From Ignavibacteriales bacterium (GTDB lineage: Bacteria; Bacteroidota; Ignavibacteria; T3Sed10-11), in NCBI GenBank assembly GCA_003568415.1, contig PWXV01000336.1, positions 1-64,000 on the forward strand: a DNA stretch of 64,000 nucleotides. The letters are read 5' to 3'. Position numbers and translations under genes: made by a program. Below the pieces are notes generated by a model. The model did not search any database and was not told the DNA's origin. It was given only the letters and a program-made list of their open reading frames with translations. Below, one piece after another: positions 34,718 to 44,089 of this stretch (its first letter is position 1; each line of letters begins with the position of its first letter).

Positions 34718-35566
34718 TCAATATTCATAAAATCCTTTACCTGTTTTTCTGCCGAGCAGATTACCGTCTACCATTTGCTGCTGAATCGGATGAGGGCGGT
34801 AGCGGGATTCATGAAAATATTGCTCATATACCGATCGTGATACCGATAAATTAACATCGATACCGATTAAGTCCATTAGTTCAAACGGCCCCATTTTAAA
34901 GCCACCGGATTTTTTTACTATGCGATCGATTTCCTCAACGCTTGCAACTCCTTCACCGAGAAGGCGAAGCGCCTCTCCGTAGAAAGGACGGGCTACACGA
35001 TTTACGATAAATCCGGGTGTATCTGAGGCGAGTACCGGTAATTTCCCGAATTCCTTAGTAAGTGACGTAATCCTGCTGATTGTAGTATGAGATGTTTCTT
35101 TTCCTTTTACAATTTCTACCAGTTTCATAATATGCGCGGGATTGAAAAAGTGCATACCGATTACACGATCCGGTCGTTCTGTCGATGCACCGAGCGCTGT
35201 AATAGAAAGCGATGATGTGTTGCTCGCAATGATCGATTCGTGCGGAAGGATGTCGTCGAGGCGTTGTAATAGTGCTTGTTTGATATCAAGTCGTTCAACT
35301 ACCGCTTCGATCACGGTGGTTGCATCCTTTAATCTCAACAGATCGTTTGTTGTGGAGATTTGTTCCCTGGCAATTTCAGAATCTTTCTCTGTCAGTTTTT
35401 TCTTTTCAACACCTTTTGCCAGATTATTGTAGATTGTATTTATACCTTTCTCAATTGCAGATTGCTCGATATCGTAAAGAATGACCGTATAACCGGCAAG
35501 TGCGGCGACCTGTGCGATGCCGCTGCCCATAGTTCCCGCTCCGACTATACCAATTGTATTCGCCAT
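34718..35566 (-). CDS. hbd: 3-hydroxybutyryl-CoA (3-hydroxyacyl-CoA) dehydrogenase
   Basis: 282 residues, the standard length. NAD loop IGIVGAGTMGSGIAQVAALA (4-23), catalytic His in HFFNPAHIMKLVEIVKGKET (about 139-158), active-site Ser/Asn in SNTSSLSITALG, SDTPGFIVNRVARPFYGEAL, and C-terminal GGFKMGPFELMDLIGIDVNL with GRKTGKGFYEY at the end. It oxidises 3-hydroxyacyl-CoA, or works in reverse in butyrate formation. It follows the enoyl-CoA hydratase gene by two bases. The pair resembles PaaG/PaaH of phenylacetate breakdown, but no other paa gene is visible. Confidence 0.93.
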   Translation of the reverse strand: MANTIGIVGAGTMGSGIAQVAALAGYTVILYDIEQSAIEKGINTIYNNLAKGVEKKKLTEKDSEIAREQISTTNDLLRLKDATTVIEAVVERLDIKQALLQRLDDILPHESIIASNTSSLSITALGASTERPDRVIGMHFFNPAHIMKLVEIVKGKETSHTTISRITSLTKEFGKLPVLASDTPGFIVNRVARPFYGEALRLLGEGVASVEEIDRIVKKSGGFKMGPFELMDLIGIDVNLSVSRSVYEQYFHESRYRPHPIQQQMVDGNLLGRKTGKGFYEY

Positions 35567-35568
35567 AG

Positions 35569-36354
35569 TTACTTTCCTTTATATTCGGGTTTACGTTTTT
35601 CTATAAAAGCCTGTACTCCTTCACGGTGGTCTTCAGTAAAGGATGCAATTTCCTGCATGTAAGATTCGTATTCCAGTATTGATTCAAGATCTGAGTGTAC
35701 GGCTTTATTGAGTGCACGCTTAATTAACCCAATCGCTTTAGTGGGTGATTGTGCCAGGCGGTCTGCCAGTGCTTCAGTTTCTTTTTGCAATAAATCATCA
35801 GGTGTGATGTTATTCACCAATCCTAAATCAAGTGCCTGTTGTGCATCAATTTTATCGCCGAGTGCAGCAAGCTCAAAAGCTTTTGCCAGCCCGACGTGTC
35901 TGACTAGGAACCAGTGAGAACCGGAGTCCGGGACAAGCCCGATACGGATAAACACCTCTACCATGCTGGCGCTCTCTGCCATAACACGCATATCACAGGC
36001 AAGTGCAAGACTGCAGCCTGCACCCGCGGCAACACCATTTATCATAGCAATTACCGGTTTTTCCATTTTTCGTATGCGTCTGATTATTGGGTTATAACGC
36101 CGGATAAGCGAGTCTTTCAATGAACGTCGTTCTTCACCCGAATGACTTTTCAGATCCTGCCCCGAGCAGAAGCCGCGTCCGGCACCGGTTATAACGATGC
36201 AGCGAATTGCGTCGTCTTTTTCTGCCGCTTTCAGTCCATTCTGTAAATCTGTCGTAAGTTCTTCGTTGAAGGCATTCAAAACATCAGGACGGTTCAATGT
36301 TATCCAGCAGGTGTTATTTTTAACTTCATAAAGAATCGATGAAAAATCAGCCAT
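35569..36354 (-). CDS. Enoyl-CoA hydratase/isomerase (PaaG-like)
   Basis: 261 residues, with GAGGA before the ATG. Crotonase fold: oxyanion-hole blocks GAGRGFCSGQDLKSHSGEE (about 57-75) and MINGVAAGAGCSLALACDMR (about 104-123), and the catalytic segment FIRIGLVPDSGSHWFLVRHV. The Asp in GLVPDSG at the second acidic position, instead of Glu, is the PaaG-type isomerase pattern (ring 1,2-epoxyphenylacetyl-CoA or delta3-delta2 isomerase). It heads the three-gene minus-strand operon with hbd. A general enoyl-CoA isomerase role in fatty or aromatic acid use is likely. Confidence 0.85.
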   Translation of the reverse strand: MADFSSILYEVKNNTCWITLNRPDVLNAFNEELTTDLQNGLKAAEKDDAIRCIVITGAGRGFCSGQDLKSHSGEERRSLKDSLIRRYNPIIRRIRKMEKPVIAMINGVAAGAGCSLALACDMRVMAESASMVEVFIRIGLVPDSGSHWFLVRHVGLAKAFELAALGDKIDAQQALDLGLVNNITPDDLLQKETEALADRLAQSPTKAIGLIKRALNKAVHSDLESILEYESYMQEIASFTEDHREGVQAFIEKRKPEYKGK

Positions 36355-36432
36355 ACTATCCTCGCAGCAGAATTATGAATAGATGTATTTTGAAGCGATT
36401 ATGATTTGTTGAAACTCGTAGTAAGATACGAA

Positions 36433-36462
36433 TTGCATTTATATCTCGCAAACTTGTATATT
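36433..36462 (+). promoter_or_regulatory. Putative promoter for pdxB
   Basis: TTGCAT (36433-36438), 18-base spacer, TATATT (36457-36462), in the divergent gap between the PaaG-like gene and pdxB. Downstream, TATAGG (36463-36468) and CCTATA (36479-36484) form a short inverted repeat in the leader. Confidence 0.35.
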
Positions 36463-36516
36463 ATAGGGTATAGAGAATCCTATATATCTGTTCCATTATT
36501 CAATGCCTATTAATCA

Positions 36517-37665
36517 GTGAAATCTCGGCCCACCATTATTGCCGATGATAAAATTCCTTTTGTATGGGAAGCATTCCAGCCGCTCGGAGACCTTCTCGTC
36601 TTACCCGGACGTGAGATGAATGCAATTACCATCAGGGATGCCGATATACTTATCGTTCGTTCAATCACGCGTGTTGATGAATTGTTGCTCGGGAAGAGTA
36701 AGGTGAAATATGTGGCAACGGCCAGTACCGGCTATGATCATGTAGATACCGATTATTTAACAGAACGGGGAATTCATTTTTTTTCGGCACTGGGGTGTAA
36801 TGCTAATGCTGTTTCTGAATACATTATTGTTACAATTGCTGTGTTGTGCCGCCGTTATAATTTGAATTTTGAAGATTTGACGATCGGCATTGTCGGTGCC
36901 GGTCAAATAGGTTCACGCGTAAATAAAAAAGCTGCATCCCTGGGGATGAATACGCTATTGAATGACCCGCCATTAAAAGATGAAACGGAAGACGATGTTT
37001 ACCGGCCATTGAATGAGGTGCTTTCACAGTCGGATATTGTTACGTTGCACGTTCCGCTTACGGATCAAAAACCATACCTCACAAGAAAAATGGTAAACAG
37101 TGATTTCCTTAAAATGATGAAGCATGAATCTTTTTTGATAAACACTTCAAGAGGCGCCATTGTTGATGAAGCTGTTCTGCAAGACAAACTATCGAATAAA
37201 CAGATTGCGGGAGCAGTGCTCGATGTTTGGTATAATGAGCCGGCTATCAATACGGATCTTCTTAAGAAAGTAGATATTGGTACCCCGCACATTGCCGGTC
37301 ATTCGGTTGACGGAAAGGTGAATGCAACGGTTATGGTGTACCGGGATGTATGTAAATATCTTGCTGTTGAGAGTACGTGGGAACCAGCAGGGTTACCGGA
37401 ACCCGGCAATCCGGAAATTTCAATTCATAATTCGGATATACTTCAGGATGCTATTATAGATGCTTTGCTTTATGCATTCCCTGTCGAAAATGATGATGCC
37501 CGCCTGCGCCAGATAGTAAATATCAAACAGGATGAAAAACCGGTGTTTTTCGATATGGTTCGCAATGAACATCTTAAAAGGAGGGAATTTGATAGTTACT
37601 ACGTACGCGGCGGCGACGATAAAGTTATAGAAATACTAACTAAACTCGGGTTCAATAAAAAATGA
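36517..37665 (+). CDS. pdxB: 4-phosphoerythronate dehydrogenase
   Basis: 382 residues from GTG, without a clear ribosome site. D-2-hydroxyacid dehydrogenase fold: VKYVATASTGYDHVDTDYLT, NAD loop IGIVGAGQIGSRVNKKAASL (about 123-142), catalytic Arg in FLINTSRGAIVDEAVL, GAVLDVWYNEPAIN with the Glu, and catalytic His in GTPHIAGHSVDGKVNATVMV. The C-terminal 90 residues form the PdxB-specific dimerisation segment. It oxidises 4-phospho-erythronate in B6 synthesis, upstream of PdxA. It is coupled by a four-base overlap to the next gene. Confidence 0.92.
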   Translation: MKSRPTIIADDKIPFVWEAFQPLGDLLVLPGREMNAITIRDADILIVRSITRVDELLLGKSKVKYVATASTGYDHVDTDYLTERGIHFFSALGCNANAVSEYIIVTIAVLCRRYNLNFEDLTIGIVGAGQIGSRVNKKAASLGMNTLLNDPPLKDETEDDVYRPLNEVLSQSDIVTLHVPLTDQKPYLTRKMVNSDFLKMMKHESFLINTSRGAIVDEAVLQDKLSNKQIAGAVLDVWYNEPAINTDLLKKVDIGTPHIAGHSVDGKVNATVMVYRDVCKYLAVESTWEPAGLPEPGNPEISIHNSDILQDAIIDALLYAFPVENDDARLRQIVNIKQDEKPVFFDMVRNEHLKRREFDSYYVRGGDDKVIEILTKLGFNKK

Positions 37666-38681
37666 AAATTATATTACTGCCTGTTCTTCTCATCTCCTTA
37701 GTTATTACAAATACGCAATCCCAGTCATTAGAATATTTCGATCTCGGTGATATTACACTTGAGAGCGGTGAAGTGCTATTCGATACCAGACTCGGATACC
37801 GGACGTTCGGAGAAATGAATCACGATTCTTCCAACGTAATCATATTTCCTACGTGGTTTGGCGGCACCAGCGCTATGTTGTCAAACCTTATCGGCCCCGA
37901 CAAACTTGTTGACGATACGGCATTCTTCGTTATTGCAATCGATGCTTTTGGAAATGGAATTTCAACATCACCATCAAATAGCGAGCTCCAACCGGAGCAG
38001 GACTTTCCCGGTATAACGATCGGTGATATGGTACATGCACAGTATCGTTTATTAACCGAGAAGTTTGATCTTAATAGAATACACGGTGCAATCGGTGGAT
38101 CTATGGGTGGTATGCAGGTCTTTGAATGGCTCATCCAATATCCCGGATTTATTCAAAGGGCTGTACCATATGTTTCAACGCCAAAGTTGAGTTCATATGA
38201 TTTGATAGTGTGGCATTCTTTACGCGAGCTAATTGAGTCCGGTGTACGTTATAATCTCCCCGACCGCGAAATAATGAAACTTGTTACTATACAATCCGAA
38301 TTACTGAACCGAACGCCGGATTATTTCCATGAAAATTATTCGCCTGGTGAGATTGGAGCGTATTTTGCATCATTTGAAAGAGAATACGAGTCGCATTTTA
38401 CGCTGAATAATTATCTGCTGCAATTACATGCTATACTCAATCATGATATAAGCCGGCAGTTTGATAATCAGCTTGCTCGTGCTGTAGAAATTATCGACAC
38501 AAATTTACTGATAATTGTTGCAGAAATGGACCTTCTCGTTCATCCTGCACCGGCCATAGAAATGGCAGAGATCATACAAGCAGGTTTAACTATTCTTGAA
38601 AACGATTGCGGACACCTGGCAGTTAGCTGTGAGCGTGATTATGTCGGTCAACTAACACGTGCATTTTTTGCCATAGACTGA
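37662..38681 (+). CDS. Secreted MetX-like alpha/beta hydrolase
   Basis: 339 residues with signal peptide IILLPVLLISLVITNTQSQS (3-22). The mature part resembles homoserine O-acetyltransferase folds: LESGEVLFDTRLGYRTFGEM, IDAFGNGISTSPSNSE, nucleophile Ser in IHGAIGGSMGGMQVFEW, acid residue near IVAEMDLLVHPAPAIEMA and His in ENDCGHLAVSCE. True MetX is cytoplasmic and acylates homoserine; an exported member probably hydrolyses or transfers an acyl group elsewhere. It overlaps the pdxB stop by four bases, so it is translationally coupled to a B6 gene, and it precedes a secreted peptidase. Confidence 0.78.
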   Translation: MKIILLPVLLISLVITNTQSQSLEYFDLGDITLESGEVLFDTRLGYRTFGEMNHDSSNVIIFPTWFGGTSAMLSNLIGPDKLVDDTAFFVIAIDAFGNGISTSPSNSELQPEQDFPGITIGDMVHAQYRLLTEKFDLNRIHGAIGGSMGGMQVFEWLIQYPGFIQRAVPYVSTPKLSSYDLIVWHSLRELIESGVRYNLPDREIMKLVTIQSELLNRTPDYFHENYSPGEIGAYFASFEREYESHFTLNNYLLQLHAILNHDISRQFDNQLARAVEIIDTNLLIIVAEMDLLVHPAPAIEMAEIIQAGLTILENDCGHLAVSCERDYVGQLTRAFFAID

Positions 38682-38709
38682 AAACTACTTTACAATACAG
38701 GAGGTATTC

Positions 38710-41016
38710 ATGCATTATAGAGCATTACTCTTCATACTCTTCTTATCATTATTTCTCTGTGTAAATGCAGAAGAAAAAGAAAGATTAACCTCGGCAGATT
38801 ATATGAAGGCAGAGCGTTTCCTTTCGTGGAATCTCACCGATAAAATATTTAACGGAAGTGTTTCACCTCATTGGATCGACGATAATCGGTTCTGGTACCG
38901 CAACAGGTTTGATAAAGGACACGAGTTCAAGTATGTAGACCCCGGTGCTGGTACACGACAACGTGCATTTGATCATGAGCGTCTTGCATCAGCATTATCG
39001 GAAGTCGCTGATGATACATATGAACCATATAAACTTCCATTTACTCAGTTTGAATATATTGATGAAGGTCGTTCAATACAATTCCGTGTACGTGGCGATG
39101 AATGGAGGTGCGATATTCAGAATTACACATGTAACGGGCCGTACGAACCCGGGCCCGCTGTTCCGAACTCGGTGCTATCTCCCGATGGCCGGTATGCCGC
39201 ATATATACAGGAGTATAATCTCTGGGTGCGTGATCATGAATCCGGTGAGGATATCCAATTAACAACCGACGGTGAAAAATATTACGGCTATGGTACAGAT
39301 TCGCAGGGATGGACGCGTAGCGACCGGCCGATCCTGCTCTGGTCGCCCGACTCACGAAAGATTGCGACATACCAACTTGATGAGCGCGATGTCGGGAAGA
39401 TGCCGCTTATAGAAATGCACGAGGGGAGACCGGAATTACATTACTGGCCGTATGCTTTGCCCGGTGATACCGTCGTGCCGTTGCACGAACGTGTGGTTAT
39501 TCATATAGACGAGCCGCGTGTTCAACGCCTTGATATGGAACCTGATCAACAGCGTACTTCAAATTGCTGCGGCTTAACCCGGAACGGTGATTGGGGAGAT
39601 ATCGAGTGGAGTGAAGATTCGAATAACCTGGCGTTTGTCTCTACATCACGAGATTACAAGGAAGTAAAACTCCGCGTGGCCAACCCGAATACCGGCGAAG
39701 TCCGTACGGTATATGAAGAGCGTGCCAAAACGTTCTTTGAATCGAATTTGACTTCCCGCGGGAAACCGAACTGGCGTGTGTTTCACGAACGTAATGAATT
39801 TATCTGGTTTACCCGCCGTGATGGCTGGGGACATCTGTATCTGCATGACCTGAATACAGGTGAAAAGAAGAACCGCATTACCTCCGGTGCGTGGAATGTA
39901 GTGGATGTTCTGCATATTGATGAAGGAAATCGAATGTTATATTTTACTGCCGTTGGAAAAGAGGACGACCGTGATCCCTATTACCGTCATTTATATAGAA
40001 TTCGTTTTGACGGCAGCAGATTAACAAAACTATCTCAGGAAGATGCCGATCATACCATATCAGTTTCACCATCCGGTACATACTTTGTTGATTCATACTC
40101 GACATTTGATGAGCCGCCGATCAGTGTTGTTCGAAGACAGGATGGTCGTGTTGTTGTCGGATTGGAAGAAGCGGATATTACACCTTTAGAAGAGATCAAA
40201 TGGCAGGCGCCTGTTCCCTTTACAGCAAAAGCACGTGACGGCGTGAGGGATGTATATGGTGTTATTTTTAAACCATCAGATTTTAATCCCGAAAAAAAAT
40301 ATCCGATTATTAATTCAATCTATCCCGGTCCGCAGGTGGGAAGTGTGGGAACGAGAAGTTTTTCGGTAACCGGTCGCGGGCAAGCTCAGGCACTGGCCGA
40401 GCTCGGGTTTATTGTGGTGCAGATTGATGCAACCGGTACACCGCTGCGATCAAAATCGTTTCATACTGATTGGTATGGCAACATGGGTGACAATGGACTC
40501 GAGGATCAGGTTGCTGCTATGCGGCAGCTTGCTGATCGTTATTCATGGATTGATCTCGACCGCGTAGGAATATACGGTCATTCGGGCGGCGGATATGCAA
40601 CGGCCGGTGCCATGCTGCATTTTCCGGAGTTCTTTAACGTCGGTGTATCAAGTGCGGGAAATCATGATAATCGGGGCTATACATTTTACTGGGGTGAAAA
40701 ATATCAGGGATTGCTCGAGCAAAAACCTGACGGATCAGATAATTATGAGAATCAGGCAAATCACTTGCTTGCAGAAAACCTCAAAGGAAAACTACTGATT
40801 ACTTATGGAACAATGGACTCAAATGTCCATCCCAATATGACACATCTGTTGATTAACGAATTGATCAAGCATAACAAGGATTTTGATGTGATGGTTTTTC
40901 CGAACAGAGGACACGGGTATTTCAACGAACCGTATAACATCCGGATTACATGGGATTATTTTGTCCGTCATTTGCTCGGCAAAGAATCGCCTGCGGGTCA
41001 CAAGATATCGAGGTGA
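38710..41016 (+). CDS. Secreted S9 peptidase, dipeptidyl peptidase IV type
   Basis: 768 residues with signal peptide (YRALLFILFLSLFLCVNAEE) and AGGAGG before the ATG. The N-terminal beta-propeller (about 30-500) has PDGRYAAYIQEYNLWVRDHE and LLWSPDSRKIATYQLDERD. The C-terminal hydrolase has catalytic Ser in GIYGHSGGGYATAGAML (about 623), Asp in ITYGTMDSNVHPNM and His in PNRGHGYFNEPYN. The GxSGGG serine context is typical of DPP4-like enzymes that remove N-terminal dipeptides. It probably works in the periplasm for peptide uptake. A stem-loop follows its stop. Confidence 0.9.
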   Translation: MHYRALLFILFLSLFLCVNAEEKERLTSADYMKAERFLSWNLTDKIFNGSVSPHWIDDNRFWYRNRFDKGHEFKYVDPGAGTRQRAFDHERLASALSEVADDTYEPYKLPFTQFEYIDEGRSIQFRVRGDEWRCDIQNYTCNGPYEPGPAVPNSVLSPDGRYAAYIQEYNLWVRDHESGEDIQLTTDGEKYYGYGTDSQGWTRSDRPILLWSPDSRKIATYQLDERDVGKMPLIEMHEGRPELHYWPYALPGDTVVPLHERVVIHIDEPRVQRLDMEPDQQRTSNCCGLTRNGDWGDIEWSEDSNNLAFVSTSRDYKEVKLRVANPNTGEVRTVYEERAKTFFESNLTSRGKPNWRVFHERNEFIWFTRRDGWGHLYLHDLNTGEKKNRITSGAWNVVDVLHIDEGNRMLYFTAVGKEDDRDPYYRHLYRIRFDGSRLTKLSQEDADHTISVSPSGTYFVDSYSTFDEPPISVVRRQDGRVVVGLEEADITPLEEIKWQAPVPFTAKARDGVRDVYGVIFKPSDFNPEKKYPIINSIYPGPQVGSVGTRSFSVTGRGQAQALAELGFIVVQIDATGTPLRSKSFHTDWYGNMGDNGLEDQVAAMRQLADRYSWIDLDRVGIYGHSGGGYATAGAMLHFPEFFNVGVSSAGNHDNRGYTFYWGEKYQGLLEQKPDGSDNYENQANHLLAENLKGKLLITYGTMDSNVHPNMTHLLINELIKHNKDFDVMVFPNRGHGYFNEPYNIRITWDYFVRHLLGKESPAGHKISR

Positions 41017-41020
41017 AATT

Positions 41021-41051
41021 ATGCGGGGTGGATAAGCATTCTACCCCGCAT
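41021..41051 (+). terminator. Stem-loop after the DPP4-like gene
   Basis: ATGCGGGGT (41021-41029) pairs perfectly with ACCCCGCAT (41043-41051), loop 13 bases, starting four bases after the stop codon. There is no T tract after it, so terminator function is uncertain. Confidence 0.45.
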
Positions 41052-41184
41052 TACAATTCTGTGCGCTAGATCACACACGTACATAACTTTTGGTGCTTCC
41101 CGTCCTTTTGTGATTAAGTTCATATGTTATGAACGGGATTTTATATATTTATTATATGGAATTATTAAGGATGGAGAGGCACCA

Positions 41185-41385
41185 ATGGTACAGATAATGA
41201 AAGAGCATTTTGTGACACAAGCAGCGCGATTAATATACCTTCAAAAATCCGACTATGTAAACGCAATGGTGCGGGCCGGAGTAATAAAGGAACAAAATAA
41301 AGAAAATGAATTGGCTCGTATTCTGGAACGAAGTTTTAAGCTGCAGGGTTTGCAAGTGCCCGAAGAAGTGAAGGCGAAGTTGTAA
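41185..41385 (+). CDS. Small hypothetical protein
   Basis: 66 residues from ATG 41185, with GGAGAGG five bases upstream; an upstream GTG at 41110 lies before the ribosome site and is unlikely. The protein is basic and helical: HFVTQAARLIYLQKSDYVNA, then a charged helix LARILERSFKLQGLQVPEEV. No known motif, signal or membrane segment. The good ribosome site and isolated position support a real gene; a regulatory or DNA-related role cannot be shown. A perfect GTTCAT/ATGAAC inverted repeat (41118-41134) lies in its leader. Confidence 0.5.
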   Translation: MVQIMKEHFVTQAARLIYLQKSDYVNAMVRAGVIKEQNKENELARILERSFKLQGLQVPEEVKAKL

Positions 41386-41537
41386 TGCCACGCTTACTAT
41401 AGAAGTTCTGAGAACGTAATTTTAGCAGATTTTTCCCGAATTCCTTCCAATACGGTGTAAACCACATACCAGATATCATTTCAACTATTATCTTCCTGCA
41501 ATCTGACCCCGGGGAAAATTAGTTGACAATTTTCCGG

Positions 41538-41567
41538 TTGCAATTAAGGTGATTTATAGCGTATTTT
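41538..41567 (+). promoter_or_regulatory. Putative promoter for ada
   Basis: TTGCAA (41538-41543), 18-base spacer, TATTTT (41562-41567). The predicted start is about eight bases before the ATG at 41582, with no ribosome site between. No exact Ada box was recognised. Confidence 0.3.
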
Positions 41568-41581
41568 GTGTTTAAAAAACT

Positions 41582-42625
41582 ATGCTCACAACGAAAACAA
41601 TGTACAAAGCCCTCATTAATAAAGATACTTCCTATGATGGGATTTTTTATGCAGCAATAAAAACGACCGGCATATTTTGCAGACCCTCCTGCCGGGCAAA
41701 GAAACCGAAAATAGATAACGTTGAATTTTATAAAACAGCTAAAGAAGCGTTGGAAAGCGGTTATCGACCATGTAAGGTATGTCATCCCCTCGCGAATCCG
41801 AACCAAACTCCAGAGTATATACGTAAGATCCTATATGAGATAGAGAGTAAACCGGGTCTTAAAGTAAAAGACGGCGATTTACGTGCACGAGGTATCGAAC
41901 CGAGCAGAATCAGAAGGTGGTTCCTTAAACATCACCGAATGACGTTCCATGCATACCAGCGATTATATCGCATCAATTCGGCATTCAAGAAAATCCAAAA
42001 CGGTGAATCGGTAACAGGTACTGCCTATGATGCAGGGTACGAATCGTTAAGCGGGTTTGCAGATTCGTTTAAATCAGTTTTCGGTGTATCGCCAAAAAAC
42101 AGCATGGGAAAAAGAATAATCGCCGTGGCGCGAATTGAAACACCTCTTGGCACGATGTTCGCCTGTGCCGTTGAAGAAGGTTTGTGTCTGCTTGAATTCA
42201 CCGACCGGAGGATGCTCGAAAGTGAACTGAAACAGCTTGCGGCAAGGTTAAATGCAGAAATACTTCAGGGATTCAATAACCATCTCGAAACGGTGAGAAA
42301 ACAACTTGATGAATATTTTCAAGGAAATAGAAAGGAGTTTACCGTTCCGCTATTTACTCCGGGGACACCGTTTCAGCAATCGGTATGGGATGCATTAAGA
42401 TCGATTCCCTACGCGCAGACAGTTTCGTATCAACAACAAGCAGAGATGATCGGCAAACCGTCAGCGGTCCGTGCAGTTGCCAACGCGAACGGAATGAATC
42501 GAATAGCAATCATTATTCCGTGCCATAGGGTGATCGGCGCCGACGGTACCCTCACCGGTTACGGCGGCGGGGTATGGAGAAAGAAGTGGCTGCTTGATCA
42601 TGAACGATCGAATCTGGACAAATAA
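41582..42625 (+). CDS. ada: Ada bifunctional methyl-DNA repair protein and transcription activator
   Basis: 347 residues with all three parts. The zinc/phosphotriester domain has Cys33, Cys37, Cys64 and Cys67 (GIFCRPSCRAKKP, YRPCKVCHPL). An AraC-type helix-turn-helix region follows (about 85-180, with RRWFLKHHRMTFHAYQRLYR and SGFADSFKSVFGVSP). The O6-methylguanine methyltransferase domain (about 180-345) has the acceptor Cys in IPCHRVIGADGTLTGYGGG (about 314). It repairs alkylated DNA and, once methylated, activates repair genes. The genes following are ordinary small proteins, not the usual alkA/alkB. Confidence 0.93.
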   Translation: MLTTKTMYKALINKDTSYDGIFYAAIKTTGIFCRPSCRAKKPKIDNVEFYKTAKEALESGYRPCKVCHPLANPNQTPEYIRKILYEIESKPGLKVKDGDLRARGIEPSRIRRWFLKHHRMTFHAYQRLYRINSAFKKIQNGESVTGTAYDAGYESLSGFADSFKSVFGVSPKNSMGKRIIAVARIETPLGTMFACAVEEGLCLLEFTDRRMLESELKQLAARLNAEILQGFNNHLETVRKQLDEYFQGNRKEFTVPLFTPGTPFQQSVWDALRSIPYAQTVSYQQQAEMIGKPSAVRAVANANGMNRIAIIIPCHRVIGADGTLTGYGGGVWRKKWLLDHERSNLDK

Positions 42626-42650
42626 TTTCTGAAAGGATTTTTAATCTGTC

Positions 42651-43082
42651 ATGAAATATCTATTATTTGCTATTTGTATGAATATTGTATTGAGTTTATT
42701 TCCGTATTCCGAAATAAATGCACAGACAATCTACAATGATCAGGGAAATCTGACAAATATGGAAAAATCAAACAGTCCACCTCATGGGAGGTTCGGTAAA
42801 TTAACGGCACAATCCGGTAGAGCCGACGAGCTTTTAGATATCATTTTGAAAGCTGCGGAAGCGGTATCCCAAGCCGAAGGATGCATGAAATATATAATCG
42901 GGAGAGATGAACAAAACGAAAATATTATCTGGATTTATGAAGTTTGGACATCAAAAGAGCATCATCGAAATTCGCTGAAACTTGAAAACGTCAGGGAGTT
43001 AATAACGCAGGCAATACCGATGCTGGAAGGGCAACCGGAAGCGGGAGTTACATTCGAAGTAATAGGAGGAATCGGAATTTAA
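42651..43082 (+). CDS. Exported antibiotic-biosynthesis-monooxygenase (ABM) domain protein
   Basis: 143 residues. A signal-like N-terminus (YLLFAICMNIVLSLFPYSEI) is followed by an ABM ferredoxin-like fold: LTAQSGRADELLDIILKAAE, AEGCMKYIIGRDEQNENIIW, YEVWTSKEHHRNSLKLENVR. Small ABM proteins act as quinol monooxygenases or heme-related enzymes, or have no known activity; most lack a signal peptide, which makes this one odd. It ends by overlapping the EamA-transporter start (TAATG). Catalytic residues are not conserved enough across the family to predict a substrate. Confidence 0.7.
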   Translation: MKYLLFAICMNIVLSLFPYSEINAQTIYNDQGNLTNMEKSNSPPHGRFGKLTAQSGRADELLDIILKAAEAVSQAEGCMKYIIGRDEQNENIIWIYEVWTSKEHHRNSLKLENVRELITQAIPMLEGQPEAGVTFEVIGGIGI

Positions 43083-44038
43083 TGAGAGACGGAGCAGCAA
43101 CGGGGACGGCAGAAATCGAGTATGCCAGTCAGTCTATGAGGATCGTTTCAGCATTCGCAGCGATTTATTTGATCTGGGGATCGACATACCTCGCAATCCG
43201 TTATGCGGTCGAAACGATCCCTCCGTTTTTTATGATCGGAACGCGGTCGATTTTTGCGGGAGCTCTATTATTGCTCTGGAGTTATTTACGCCGTGATGCA
43301 CGCATCCGGATCGCGCATATTCCGTCTTTGATAGTCACAGGCGGGTTGTTCTTTTTGATGGGGCACGGAGCGCTTGCATGGGCGGAAGAACGTATCCCCT
43401 CCGGGATTGCGGCATTGATCGTTGCTTCGCTTCCGTTCTGGATGGTATTTTTGGATAGAGTGTCAAGCTCAAGTTCTCGTATCGGGTTGAGTACGGTGAC
43501 GGGTTTGATACTCGGAATCTGTGCAATGGTTCTTTTATTTTCTCCCCGTATCTCGGTTACGGAAGGAGAACTCGATCTAATCCGCACAGGCGCTCTTCTG
43601 GCCGGCGTATGTGCATGGGCGGTGGCTTCGGTTTATTCACGCTCTGCAAATTTGCCGGAATCACCGATTGCAACAGCCGGCGGTTCATTATTGACCGGCG
43701 GAATATTATTAATGATATTCGGCTTTATTGTCGGCGAACCTGCACGGCTGGTCATTGCGGACGTCACGGTTCGATCATTTTTGTCGCTCGGCTATCTTAT
43801 CGTCTTTGGCTCGGTGATCGCATTTACCGCATATATCTGGCTCCTCTCGAAGACATCTGCGGCAAGGGTATCGACATACGCATTCGTAAATCCGGTCATT
43901 GCGGTTGTGATCGGGTGGTCGGTTGGAGGTGAGAGATTTACGGCGAATATAATTCTTGTAACGATTATGATTGTCCTTGCAATTTACTTTATTTTATCAG
44001 ATAAATTTCACTCCACAGACGCTAAACGTGATTTATAA
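43082..44038 (+). CDS. EamA-family (DMT) transporter
   Basis: 318 residues with about ten hydrophobic helices in two EamA halves: AAIYLIWGSTYLAIRYAVET in the first and LLAGVCAWAVASVYSRSANL starting the second. The WGSxYxAxRxAVExxPPF signature is typical of YedA-like drug/metabolite exporters. Substrate is unknown; amino acids or metabolites are usual. The ATG shares an A with the TAA stop of the preceding gene, showing coupled translation. Confidence 0.87.
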   Translation: MRDGAATGTAEIEYASQSMRIVSAFAAIYLIWGSTYLAIRYAVETIPPFFMIGTRSIFAGALLLLWSYLRRDARIRIAHIPSLIVTGGLFFLMGHGALAWAEERIPSGIAALIVASLPFWMVFLDRVSSSSSRIGLSTVTGLILGICAMVLLFSPRISVTEGELDLIRTGALLAGVCAWAVASVYSRSANLPESPIATAGGSLLTGGILLMIFGFIVGEPARLVIADVTVRSFLSLGYLIVFGSVIAFTAYIWLLSKTSAARVSTYAFVNPVIAVVIGWSVGGERFTANIILVTIMIVLAIYFILSDKFHSTDAKRDL

Positions 44039-44089
44039 ATAATACAATACCTCTATAACCGGTGAAAGAAATTTTAAAGGTCAGAATCA

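Noticed and set aside
34718-36354. Complete phenylacetate degradation operon
   Set aside because: Only PaaG/PaaH-like genes are present; no paaABCDE, paaK or paaZ nearby, so general beta-oxidation is equally likely.
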